From Mansonella perstans (Eukaryota > Nematoda > Chromadorea > Rhabditida > Onchocercidae): a DNA stretch of 64,000 nt. Positions 1 through 12,600 of this stretch are shown in pieces; positions within the stretch are counted from its first letter, which is position 1, and every line of letters begins with the position of its first letter. The translations under genes were made by a program, and so were the position numbers. The DNA is taken from positions 46,001-110,000 of the forward strand of contig JBAMDO010000054.1 of assembly GCA_037074765.1 (NCBI GenBank), in the 5' to 3' direction. A model generated the notes under the pieces. The model was not told where the DNA came from and did not search any database. It saw only the letters and a list, made by a program, of their open reading frames with translations.

Positions 1-3000
1 ATACACTTCTGCCCACACCGCTTAGTCTCAGTTATATTTCTCTCAGCAATTATTTCATTAGTATGCTTTTTATTGTCAACATTTTGCGCCTTTTTATTTA
101 ACAACTTGAATTTTTTGTTTACAACAGTTAATAATTTGTACACCTTCCTTGAAATTTTCTTCAAGCAGCACATGTATGATCTTCCCAAGACTACAATTTA
201 TGGAACGATAACAATCAAAGGTAAATATTCAGATTTCACAAAGGGAAGTTCAATTTTCCCACGAATAACGATCTTGTACATCAGAAAGTTTCCTGAAACA
301 TTCCTGAGTACGTTGCTACCTCTGATTCAGGATTTGTTCTGAAGGAATATGAAGAAAAAATGTGAAGTGACGCCGATTTTTTTTTTCAGTTCAGTGTACG
401 ATGTCTAGTAAAAAAAGTTGTAGAAATTAACGTTAGATGATTGATTTGTATTTTTACATGTAGACTTCATGTTACCATTTTATCTTTGCTGTCATCATCT
501 GTTACCACAAATCGTGGTCATACATACTACATTGCCATTCTTAGACGGTCGATATTCCGATTGCTATCAGGAATGCCTTAATGCAAGTCGACTGTTCATT
601 ACAGCAACATGAAGAAGCGGACATAAATGTGAAGAGCAAAAAATGGATAGAATGAGAAATAGATTTAAATCCATAAAAGTTGTAAGTACGCCGAGGTTTA
701 GATGAAAGTTACAAGTTCTTGAGGCTACGCTATTGCATTATCATTTAATTGCTGTTTTAAGATGTTAAGTGTCAAGTTTTCATAAGGAACCTCACGAAAC
801 AAGGAGAGTGAAAGCGGATAGGAAGCAAAATAAGGAAGTTTGCACAAAAGAAAAGCGCTTGACCTTCAAAGAATGGTAGTAGTTTTGAACAAATATCATT
901 GCTAATGCTTTCCTGACCATTCCTTATATTCATTTGATTTATTGGCTTATTTTACGGCTACCCACTTTTTCGAGTAATAAAAACGTTAAGACATTGGATG
1001 GTATGTGTCTTTCCTGCATTCATCTTCCCTATAGGATACGAAAGCGAATTAATGGTCATTCATTTATCATATTTTGGTTCCCACCCATTGATATGTTAGA
1101 CATGAAATTTTCAAGCAATAAACTATAGCTTTGAGTACATGTCCTCCACCTTCCCTTCACCGATATATTAATTGTCGATCAGTTGAATGGATTTCGACTG
1201 CATAATGAGAGGATCGTTAAATACTGATCAGGTCCAATTTCATAAAAACTAAACTTCCGTTTGCTTTTTCCTGACATTTCTTGACTCATTCTAGAAATTC
1301 TTAACCGTCATCAGCTGCAACAAAACTTCAGCAAATTATTACCTTATGCTATTTTCTTCATAATACATGCAGTTACACATACAGTGCTTCGAGTGAAACA
1401 TCTTTGGTCGTTTATTTAGAAACTTTATAGAAAGTTTATAACAAAACTTTTTTTCGATTTTAGCAAATATTTAATGCATAAAATAAAGAACCGTTGCCAA
1501 CAATGTTGCTGCTCAAATAACGTTTTTACGCTTAACTGTTCTTTTGCATTCATTAAACACTGGTAGAAACATCTTCCTATAAAAATTTCTCGAATTTTTT
1601 CTTCTATTAAAAGGCTAATTAGTTTTTCTTAGAAGCAGTAGAGGAATAAATTAAAAATGATTAGCCTAAACGAAAATTTATTTCCCATTAAGCAATGTTG
1701 AGAAATAATTTAGGCCCAAGCATATAATCAGTGATCTGTCTACCATTTCTCTGATTTACCGGGGAGATTTTACAACGCCAGAAAACACAAGGCATGGTAT
1801 TTCATCTTTTATCGTCATTTTTCCGGACACTTAATGTGATTAATGGATGAGTTCTTCAGATGAAAGCCAGTAATGATCTGCATTGTGACAATGAAATGGT
1901 CCCATCGTCAAATTTATGCATTAAAGGCAGTAGTGGTTCTTGCATGATACGCATGATACATCCGCACGTGTATGATTATAGGCGGTCGTTAATGTTGTTG
2001 TGTATAAGAGCACTTACAATTTCTAAAAAACTGTTCATCAAATAATGTATTGTTTGCAGTTCTTCCTTTAGTTGATTAATTTGATAAGGGCTGTCATTGC
2101 ATTCAACAAATGAATTATTGGAGTGATTTTATCTTCATATTTTTCTCGTTGTCTCTTCGCCTTCGTAGATCAAGAAAATGATGCACAAAATCAAGCAGCT
2201 TAAAGTAATCTATGCAGTTAGACACTGATGAAACTTTCAAACTCGTTTTCTGTTCTCATTGCTTTACATTTTAATTTATTCAGTTAGGTTGGAGTGACGT
2301 TAAATTTGCATAATACAAAAGAATTTATATATTAGAAATATTATGATAAAGCAGTAGTTTGCATAGTTGCATCAGCGTTATAATTGTAATTATTCACGAA
2401 GAAGAGATTCCGTAACTACTTTATGGGAAGGAAAGAGAAACGGAAGAATAGGGAAAATTAAATTTATCAATTCAGTTGTAATCAGCGACCTGATGATCAA
2501 TTTTAGCTTAATCAAATGAGCAGTCGTTCTATCACTTCTAACAAGCATCAGCTAACTGACGATTCGCTTTGGTTTGTGGCTAGGAAGGCCATCTTGACAC
2601 TATTCAGACGTTTTTCAGCTAAACTTAGTCTTCATTTCCAAACAGTTCAAATACATTACTTTATCAGAGTCTGCTATCCGTCATCAAACCTATTCCATTT
2701 CTCTTTCCTTATATTCATCGAAAGTTCAATCACCGCTGAACGTGATTTCGATTGCATGAAGTGGAAGGGCAATTGCAGCATTGATCATGCCAGTCATAAC
2801 GATAGTGATACCTTGTGCAACACTTTTTCTTGGTTTCTGCAACAAATTTAACTTTACATCTGTCATACTTATATTTTTGATGAATCCTACCCAGTCCAAC
2901 GATTTTGTTGAATGATTTTGATCAGATTACCAACTTTTTTGCAACAGGTGGTTGATATTATCCCCAATCTGTAAGAAATATTCGAAGAAATGGGTAATTA

Positions 3001-6000
3001 CTTAAAAGTAGGGTTTTATCTTCGCATAATTCATCAAATAAATTCGGTCAGCTTCTACAGTAAACCAATTCAAGAATAGTCATAGTTCACCTGTATTTCT
3101 GAAGTGTCTGAGTCTCACAAACTTTAAAAAGCAAATGTCTGTGCCACTAATATGCCTGGAATGGTTACTGATTTTTCGGAATATTATTCCAAGGCGAAAA
3201 AGGTGCTAAACGCTTACTCAGATGTTTTAATAGTGACTCTGAAAACGATTCCAAAAAATTTTACAGAAAGATAACATAGTAAGTATAAAACATAATAAGT
3301 AGAATTGGCATAACAAATAAAGCAGCATTCTCTTTTCAAATAAAAGGATGGATAGATAGTTATTTTCTTTTTTATTGAATTGAATTTCCCTCATTTTCAC
3401 TTCCCGTCAATATTTTCCTGCTTAGGATAAATACTTGATTTTTCTTTAGGAGGGGTGATAAATTTTTTTCTACGAAATAAGTGAGTTCTGGCCGCTGTAT
3501 AACAAGGTCATGAAATTATTTTGTTTCTGTCTTTTATTAAAGATTTCACAATACGGGGTTCTTTCTTCGCAGATTTCTTGGTGGACAACGTAAGTTAATG
3601 TTCTTGAATTGATTTATAGGAAAGTGTCGTATGAATAATGTCAACAAGTGATTGCTAGAAGCGATTTATGTACATATAATTTCAACAGTGCAAATTCATT
3701 TCTCACTGAAATCAAGATTTTTATAGAAAAAGCAATTTATAGAAAAAACAAGCAGCATTAATTGGGTACAGTTGTCATAAGTTTTTCAAAATTTATAGCT
3801 GCAGTAACTGCTATCAGTCTATGCTGACTTCCTAAATTCAAAATCTTCGACGTTAGAGCTTGCTTCTTCGTACGCGTAGCTTTTTATTGGCAAGCTACCA
3901 ATGATTATCGATGAGTTTAATCAAATTAAATTCGTTGTGCAAAAGTACCACCATTTTTCCATCAGATAAGTCTTATCTTGACGGAAGAGTACCGTAACAA
4001 CATTTTTTAGAGACTATGAAGTAATTATAAAACATAACTAGCAATAGCATAGTATAGTTATCCTTAATTTCAGTTAATTCGAAAACTTTATGTGACAACA
4101 TCTTTTAAATAATTATAATCTTTGAAATCTTACCACGTACTAATTTTGTTTTTAAGATAAATTTCAAAGACTTTGATTACAAAACATTGTCTATATGTTT
4201 ACATAATGAATTAAAACTCAAACAAGTAAGTAACACAAAATGGTTTCTCAATCGGACGAATGTAATTTCGCCATAAGTCTGAAAAGAAAGTATTTGTTGA
4301 ATACGTTCTATCTCATCATTCATCTAAAAAGGTTGTTGCTATTATTAAACAATTATTTACGATCAGTAGGAAAAACAATCTAAACCTAGTTAGTTGAAAA
4401 AACTTGGCGAATAATTTATTGCTATGAAGACACAGACCAAACATTTCCACTGTTGAATAACTGGGCTAATTAGACTTCATGACAGTCTTCATAATATCAA
4501 ATAGCACTGATCAGATAAGTCGATTTAATACCTTCGTGCCAATGCCCATTCTTTCACGTAATGACTCGCTGTCAAAGTAATTGAGTTTGAAAATCTTAAA
4601 ATTCATTATTTAATCATTGAACTTCTACTGCAGATTCCGTATGACATAATTTTAAATCTTTGCACTGCGTTTGCTACCATTTATGTCATTTATGCTATTT
4701 ATTGAAGATTCATCGCAGCAACTCAAGTAATATATCTCTTCGATTTCAGCTATATTCACTTTCTTTTCCCTGTTTTTGAACTGGCAAATGAACCCACGCA
4801 TTTCTATATACAAGGATAACCAGAAGAGATAGAGCAATAAGCATGGTTGAAAGAGCGGTGGTGACAAGAAACGAAAGGGTCCACAAAATACCATAATCTC
4901 ACATGTAATAAAAAGAAACATAAAAGTTAAAAAACGGTTTTGGTAGACAATTTACGAGCATTTTGTGTTCATGTATCATCAAAGAGCGGCCGCTACACTT
5001 ACAGCAATGGCCTCCCCCGTCCGAATATCCATCCGTCATAAATGCCTCTGATGTTGAATTAGTTGGCAGCAAAATGCAAGATAGATCCTTAAACTTTATG
5101 ATCCCGTATTCCATAATCCTGTTCTTCTTGCTTCTCTCTTTTACCTGCTTTCCTCACTGGTATTTAACAAAGTAGGGCTGAAGTAATGAAAATACTTTTT
5201 CTAGACAGACTTCACTTCATATCTGTCCTCTTTTTCATTAAAAAGCACTTTTCACATAAATCTTCCTTGACTTTATAAAGATGTACAACTATTATGTGCG
5301 ACACAACGAACTTCAATTTCGGGTTTGAAAAGATACCTAGAGCAATTTTCGAAATCCTGTTAACAAAGAAAATATGTGTGACTGACTTCTCCTACCACTT
5401 CGGGCAACACATGTCTAAACTTCCAACCTCATGAATTGAATGACACAGCTATTTAACTGGACAAAAATTTTTTTCGCCTCGCACTTACACAATCCACAGC
5501 AAATAGAAAAATTGCAAGCCAGAATCTTTACTTTTTTCATTTCATAATTCTTCAATTCTACTTTTTTTCATTTCATAATTCTTCAACTCAACTAGGCATT
5601 AAAGCGATTTTCAAACTGCCAAGTACCATTTATGGATATATATATATTGATAAAAAATTTTGTGAAATTTCTAATGCATACTAATGAATATTAACAAAAA
5701 TTTATTGAAATGTTTTCTGTAAATGTTGGTCACGTTGTTCTCTTGATAGCAAAATTCTGCCTGAAGGATTCTCCTTCATTGCTCTCTCCTTTTGCTGATC
5801 GGAGAATGATCTCATTCTCAGTACATCGTAACTTGTATTTGTAACAAGACAAATTACTGAGTTTGAGTAGCTTTCTTTATATCAGTTTTTGTTGCTTTTT
5901 TATAATTTTTCTTTCATATACTTCCTTTTCGAAAATAGTATTTTTCTTCTTTTATAGAAGATCTGCATCGAGTTTATGAATACGTCAAAAGGCAAAGTAT

Positions 6001-8050
6001 GACAATAGTATGTAAACATTGTTTAATTAACAAAAATTTCCCACTAACCTTCATTTTCAAACAGATTAAATTCGATTTTCGAAACCCTATCAAATCAAAA
6101 TATATCAGTTTTCGTGAATTTAAATTCCATTTTTGAGTGTAAAAGTTGTTAATTGAGTACTGGCATCATAAGTGTCACATCAGTATGTTCCTTGAATTGA
6201 TCTCCCTCCCTTCATTCCCTTTCCATAATCGTAGCTTAAAATGAATTTGCGTCAGTTTAATTTCCCGAACAATTTAAATTTTATTTTAAAAATCATCTGT
6301 TTATACAAGCTCATTTAAAGGACAAAACGAAGCTGCGTGAACATCATTGAAGGCATGAAATGTGGCGCAGGCTCGTTAAATATTAGAAATAATACTGCAG
6401 TCATTAAATAACATGTCTGATTTTTTGCAACTTCAAGCTTAACTCATATAATTTAATTGTATATTATTATGTATTGGAAAAATGGTGCAGTCTAATGTTT
6501 ACTGATTGTACTTATGGTATGAGACTTTTGAAAAGAGTGATAAGGAATTTCTTTCGCGGTGGAAGCAGCCTGAAGATGACAAGAAGCGCTAAAATGAGTT
6601 ATTCTTATCCTCTTCTCTTGAGCTTCTCCACCTCAGAGAACAACTCAAAATAACGTGCTATAACAAATGCTTCTCATATATCAATTCGTATATCAGAAAT
6701 CTTCTGTCGAAACTATCCAATAACTTTTGTTGTTTTTAAGTTAAGCATTCAAGCTTTATGCTTTATAAAAGCTTGCTTAGGACCATTGAATTTAAGGCAT
6801 ATGGAAATTTCATCTAAGTCTTTTTTAACATTGCTTGTTCTACGTTTATTAAGCTTTCCGATTACGCTTTATGTTTGGGAATCTTTTACTCTCTCGTGGA
6901 TAATTAAGGTGAGACTGATCAAACCACCGAATGTCAAAGCAGTATTCTCAAGCAATAAAATTGGAGTTAAACCTTTATTTCCAAATTTTCATTAAATTAT
7001 TTTTTTTTTTTCAATTTCTGGACATGATTGAGTTAAGAACAAACTGAAATTTAAGAAATACTGTGCTTATTAAGAGTTCAAGTAATATATCTTATCCCAC
7101 CTCGAGAAATAATACGTTGACCATAAGAATTATTATGCTAAAAAAATTATTTTTCTTTGCAAACTTTTTATTGAAAAAACATTTCACTATTTTTAGTTCA
7201 TTAAATTGGAAAGATTAGATGAAATTATCAGATTTAATAAAATTTAAGATTCATGGGCAGAGATGAACTTATTACCTTTTAATTGATTTTTAATGGCAAA
7301 ATAAGTAATAGAGAGCAGCTTAGACTCAAATTCTGAATTACTGTTACCCCCTTTTTTCTTCCCTTTTCATTTTACATTTCTGCGAGATTGAAATTGTCTT
7401 TTCTGAAATAGCGCGCACATCAGATTATCCGAATAGCTAATCGCCTTACAAACTTTGTGTTTTTGGGAAAGCCGCTCGTCGACTTAGCCATCATAATAGT
7501 ATATGCTCAGACTTTTCCACCTCAGCCTTTGTACAGTTCTCTGAATTAATCCCTGTCAATCATCTATAAATCACACACTTGTCATTGCTACTCATGTCAT
7601 CACTATAATAACTCAGCTTCTTCCATCTCCCATGTCCACCATTATGCAATATTATCTGCCCGTCTTTACGACTTATCGCGTGCAGTATTTTTGAACTTTA
7701 TGTCAGTCCACCGGTCCAGATGACATTTGTCGGTTCAATGATCTTTACAACTTTTTTCCGCATCCTCTCTCCCATTTCATTTCCACCCACTGTTTACTTC
7801 CGAAAATGGATGGTGATATACAGTTCTAAATGCTCATCATTCGAAAATTTCACCAAGTTTTTCGAAATAAATAAGAAATGTTTAGAAATAGTATGAAATG
7901 CCTGGCGATCCGCTATCACATAGATTAAATCATCCAGCACTTTTAACAATTTTCTTGGAATAATGAAAGAAAAAAGAGAATGAACTCTCAAAAAGCTGTT
8001 ACAGTGATACTCAAAACAATGATATGTTTTGAATATTTCCTCAACAGCTT
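1..8050. other. AT-rich non-coding stretch, no supported gene
   Basis: No open frame here has recognisable protein character together with splice signals on both sides. The longest frames (for example 2516-2851 on +) read as low-complexity hydrophobic/serine chance ORFs. A GC-richer patch near 4980-5080 has exon-like signals on both strands and is treated under findings. A partial direct repeat lies at 5531-5588. The region could carry distal regulatory DNA for the zinc-finger gene downstream, but nothing in the sequence proves this. Confidence 0.5.
5531..5588. repeat. Short tandem duplication, about 29 bp x 2
   Basis: Two adjacent, nearly identical copies of a roughly 29-bp T-rich unit, each containing CATTTCATAATTCTTCAA, lie side by side and differ by one T in the run. 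This looks like a simple local duplication. Confidence 0.7.
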
Positions 8051-8141
8051 GATTACTTTACGTTAATCCAGAAACGACTTGTTCATTTTGCAACTATCAT
8101 CTGGTATCATTCAAACAATTCGAGCTGTTTCAAGCAATCGT

Positions 8142-8351
8142 TGCAGTTGTGTTCAAGAGTCAGAATCTCGAAAAAAGCATTGCAGTCCAGAATATCTGGG
8201 ATATGACCGGCTGGAAGGACGGATTGTCAATACAATTCTAAATACTCATTATGAAATCATTAACACCAGAAGAAAAGAATTGTTTGATGGAAAAATAAAA
8301 GTGGACAAACTGCTGAAAGGCAAAAAACTAAAGGATTGTATATTTATGTGA
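8142..8351 (+). CDS. Tentative exon, weakly NTR/TIMP-like (CxC...C) peptide
   Basis: A frame ending in TGA at 8349-8351 encodes about 70 residues that look more protein-like than the surroundings: charged, three N-terminal cysteines and few low-complexity runs. It begins CSC, followed ten residues later by another Cys. It then has a polar strand-rich stretch containing HYEII and an end rich in Lys (KVDKLLKGKK). The CxC-x(9-10)-C spacing and a later basic KG segment resemble the start of a netrin/TIMP (NTR) module, but the match is loose and the rest of such a domain is not found. A possible donor (GTATAT) lies near 8337. A good acceptor ends at 8826, but its simplest join gives a stop. Could be a gene fragment, a pseudogene or chance. 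Start is uncertain. Confidence 0.22.
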   Translation, partial: CSCVQESESRKKHCSPEYLGYDRLEGRIVNTILNTHYEIINTRRKELFDGKIKVDKLLKGKKLKDCIFM

Positions 8352-9060
8352 ATGCGATTCATATTACAATATATATATATATATAATATTGATAATGGTC
8401 AAAATGATTATGAGAGAGAAAGAGCAAACTCTGATATAAGAATAGGGATGCAATACAGATAAAAAAAGAGGAAAAAAACAAGCGTGAAGAATCGAGTGCC
8501 TTGAAGACATTAAAAAAGGGACGTAAAACAAGAAAGTGTATTTGCATATGATTGATGACCGCGATTATCGTGATCATTTTGATGATGATCAATGAGAGTC
8601 GTTATCACTATAAGTGCATTCGCAAAATAGTTGCTATGCCTTTTGAAGTACCCATTCTACACGCGTTACACAAATAAAATTTTTGCAATCCTTCACATCC
8701 AAGCCAGTGAATCATTTACATTGAACCAACGCGGCACCCATTTCACCGATATTATATTCAGGCTGAAAAAGTGAAACAAAATAATCTTTAAATTCCTATC
8801 TTCTGAAAACTTTTCATAATTTTGCAGAAAAATTCAACGATCATGGTGTTTGTTTGCACCTTACTAATATTCGAGCATGTGAGCAAACCAAGCGTAGTAT
8901 TGCCTCGCTTTTCTAAAATGTTTGCTATGATGATGTTTTTTCGGTACCTTGGCGTCCCTACTGAAGGAACAATGATCTTTCTAATTTAACAACATCTTGC
9001 TAGTTCATCTTAGTGATAGTAAGGGAACATGGCTTATGTTTCTACTCCAAAATGATACTA
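8352..9060. other. Non-coding, includes a short TA repeat
   Basis: A short (TA)n run sits near 8369-8382. A strong acceptor-like T-rich stretch followed by TTTTGCAG ends at 8826 and opens frames of 28 and about 50 codons, but I cannot connect them to an upstream exon in phase. No gene is supported. Confidence 0.4.
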
Positions 9061-9064
9061 GCTA

Positions 9065-9626
9065 TTAAATCATTCCATGTATTCTGCTTGTTGTTGGACT
9101 AATATGATCGAAATCTTCAATTTTAATCCATCGAAATATAATGATGTCGTCAGAACCTGCTAATTGTCTCATGAAAATTTTTTGCTGCATTTCTGTTACA
9201 CAGCAATTCCCATACGAAATAAAGCGAACAGGTAGGCTTACATGAAATGAAATTTTCAGTGAAATCAATTTGGGTTTTTAGATTAATTGATCTTTGTGCT
9301 GATTTGCTGGTTGAGATCTGACGAGAATGAAGAATTAGTTTAGCTGCATAAACAATGAAAACCATGAAATTGCAAATATCATCGGACGAACTGTTACAAT
9401 TACCTTGAAGCTTTAATATAACATCCAAAGTGCCAAAACATTTCGGATTAATAAGTGAACCGTGCAAAGTTTCATTCAAAGCATGTATAAATGCAGTAAA
9501 CCCATGGTACTTGAAACACTCTTTATAAGGATCTCTTTTAAGTTGCTTGCAGATTTTCATTAGCAAACAAATCCTTAATAAAATTGCAGATACTTGCGGT
9601 GAAACAATGGAGGGCAACAATCTCAC
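9065..9626 (-). CDS. Tentative unknown ORF, possibly two exons
   Basis: A 158-codon minus-strand frame runs 9626-9150, unusually long for DNA this A+T-rich. Its first half (KRDPYKECFKYHGFTAF, then LNETLHGSLINPKCFG) has mixed composition typical of real protein. A plausible donor (CAAG|GTAATT) occurs around 9403. An acceptor-like TGTAACAG near 9200 would lead into a second frame ending at 9065. No family is recognised, no signal peptide is obvious, and the 5' side lacks a clear T-rich acceptor. It may be a nematode-specific gene fragment, a decayed gene or a chance ORF. Confidence 0.22.
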
Positions 9627-12600
9627 ACGTGCAACAAATTTGTTATGAAAATAACTTTACAAAAGAATTTACTATATCGTAATGTTACTTTAATTGCTTA
9701 AGCTAAATTCGAATATAGTTCTGGCTTGTTTTGATTTAAATTTAGAATTTCCCAAATCATTATAGCTTTCATTGCGGGTTCTCTCTTTAATGATCTCTTT
9801 CATGTTCAGATTTGTTCAACAAAGAGAAATGTTTTTTGTCTGTCAGGATTACTTAAAAAGTATGAATTTTTTAGATTTATTCTTGAGCAGAAAACTTTAA
9901 TAAAGATCATGATGTTCACTTCTGGTTCTAGTGCTCATAATTTCAAAGTGTTGATTTTATATTTAAGCAAGAGGCATTCATTCTGCAGCAGTAGTGATTT
10001 TGCAGTTAGGAAATTCACCATCCTTCAAATGAATAAAAAATTTTGAAAAGAAACTTCCAAGTTAAGATACTGAAGCTTTCAAATGATCCTGCACGAGGTA
10101 CAAGTTCATAAGTTTCATCAACAGATGTGACCTCTTTTTGCTAATTGAATAAGTGATCGATGTCATCGAGTAATTTGCCATTCATGTCATAGTATAATAT
10201 TCTGCTTGATAGATATAGAGGCACAATGCCATAAGGTAAACATTATGGATGTTAATTTCTCGATTATTCCCCAAATAGTAATTTATTAACAATATATCAT
10301 CTAGGAAAGCTACTTCCATCATAGCCATACTTTCCAATCTATTTGTTTTTGCATCATCGACTAAAGCTTAATGTAATTTTTCTGTCAGAATTCACAACTT
10401 TTATATGCATCTATAATATTTTTACTATGCACAGAATGAAATTTCAGTCGGTGATGTAAAAAAGTTGAATAATTATTGTAAAATTTAATTACTGTCGAAT
10501 AGAAAGATGATGTGATTTGATAAATATATATACGTATACAAGATCTATACATATATGTAGTATACCTGCACATAGTTAATCATCCAAGTAATTGAATAAC
10601 TAAAAATTTTTGTAACTATAAAGCAACACGCTTTAGTCGTAATTTTTTTTGTTTTTTTTTTTTAAAAAATGAATTCTTAGAAAATAATAGTGTAGACATG
10701 ATGCTTTTAGTGTTTCATTTCGTATTAAAATTTGTTGGACTTATGTTGACCAACAAATTATTCTATTGTTGTCAAGCAGTTTAAATTTGTTCGACCCTAA
10801 TGTAAGCTGAGACAACTCTCAACTAGCAGGAATGTCAAAGAAAAACTGGAAGAGTGCTTGGGGGGAGGCGGGAGAAGGTTAAAGGGAAAAAGATGTGGTA
10901 GGAAAGGGAAAGGCAATAATTCAGGATGCGCTTGATGAATGGTTCCATTCTGTCCGCTTACAAACAACTTGCAGCAAGCAGCAGCAGCGTCAATCCTCGT
11001 TTCCCCTTCCTGCACCATATATTTTGCCGTGAAAAGAGAAGGGGTTGACGCTCGTTTATCATTTTTTTCTTTTCCTGAGAGCTCTTGTTTTTGAAAAATG
11101 AACAGCTCTCAATCAAACGCTCTCTTCTAATCAATCATACCAACTGCTTTGTCTCTGTCTTATCTATATCTCAGTGTTGTTTCAGCTTTCACAACAGATG
11201 AGATTTATCTACTTTTTCATTTTAAACCTTTTCATCAATTCAAACCCCGAAATGCAGTAACCAAATGCATATAGCTGTTCCTTATTTTCCTCTCCGTGAA
11301 GTCCCTAAATTAGTCCAGATCCAGAAGTCCTTCAACCAACTTGCTTCAGCAACCGGAAATATGGATTTTGAAATATACTGCTCTCTCATCCTTGCTTTTT
11401 CTTCCGATTCATCAATATGCCCAATCTTTCTACCGCTCAAGCTTCCCTCATCCATATTCACTTTATCCGTCTTTTTCACTCCTTTCTTCCCCCTACAACT
11501 ATCCTCCCGCGCACCTCTTCTCTCTTTCGCACCTCTCTTTCGACTGCCCGAAGATAATAGCCTTCCTTCAAATGAACGAAAACCACTGAATAATATTTGT
11601 GTTGAGATATTTCTGTTTTCAGCTTAAATCAAACAGCGGTATTTAGATAATTTTATACAGATTATCTTAAATTTCAATCCATTCCCTCATTGCCTTCATA
11701 GAATAAAATTGAGCACGTATCCTAGCAATACCCACTTCCAGGTAAGACAAAGTAAGTCTGATTCAGGTTTAATTGTTCAAATTCAATAAAAATTCTTTTG
11801 CTGGTAATTAATAAGGTAGCGAAACAAATCATTTAAAAAAAAAAAAAAAAAAAAAAAACGTAAAAAAACAGAAAAGATTAAGTAGAGATGAGAAGCTTTA
11901 TCAAGTTATAATTTAATTCAAATCTTCAGATTCTTTCAAGAAAAGCAAAAGATACAAAAAAAAAAGTGATTCAAATTTGAGCTGATATAGCTAGCAAATT
12001 TATCTTTAAGTTTGATTAAAAATGCGGTAAATAGGAATGGGAACTATAAAATTAGGATGAGAAGTATTATATGTATTTGATGAGGTGACATAGATTTGTA
12101 TATAATATGGATATGATCTAATCCCCCGCACCTCTCTCTTCTCGCTGTCCCATCAATAGTACAACATAATGATGATTGGTGTCGGCTCCTTTTTAAGAGT
12201 TTTTCTCTTTTTCATCTTTGAGAATTCGGGTTTGATGTGCGAGTGATTGGTTCGGATGATACCCTGTCAAAAGACTTATACATATCACTTGTCATTGCGT
12301 TTATGTCACCCTTTCACTTCATCTAAACATTCCTCCTCTCATCCTTTTAATTATTATATACACCCTCCCCATGTCTCCTCCAAATATCTGCCAATCTGCA
12401 TTCATTTGTTGCATGTTACATTGATGTTCCTGAATCTACTCGAGCACTGCCACAACACAACCCTACACTATTTTATTTCTTTGCTATCATTTCGAAAAGT
12501 CATTTCGGATTTTGCTATCATTATGAGGGTTTTACTCCATTTCTGAAGTTTCAAATTTACATCGTTGAAGATGAAATAGAAAATTTGAAAGAGAATCAAT

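Noticed and set aside
11265..11627. 120-codon plus frame in pyrimidine-rich DNA
   Set aside because: Ser/Phe/Pro/Leu-rich composition follows from C/T-rich sequence; overlapping frames are equally open and no splice signals fit.
11765..11790. Sequence resembling the spliced-leader start (GGTTTAATT)
   Set aside because: Only the first nine bases agree with the nematode SL1 leader; the rest, and the downstream donor and Sm-site context, are missing.
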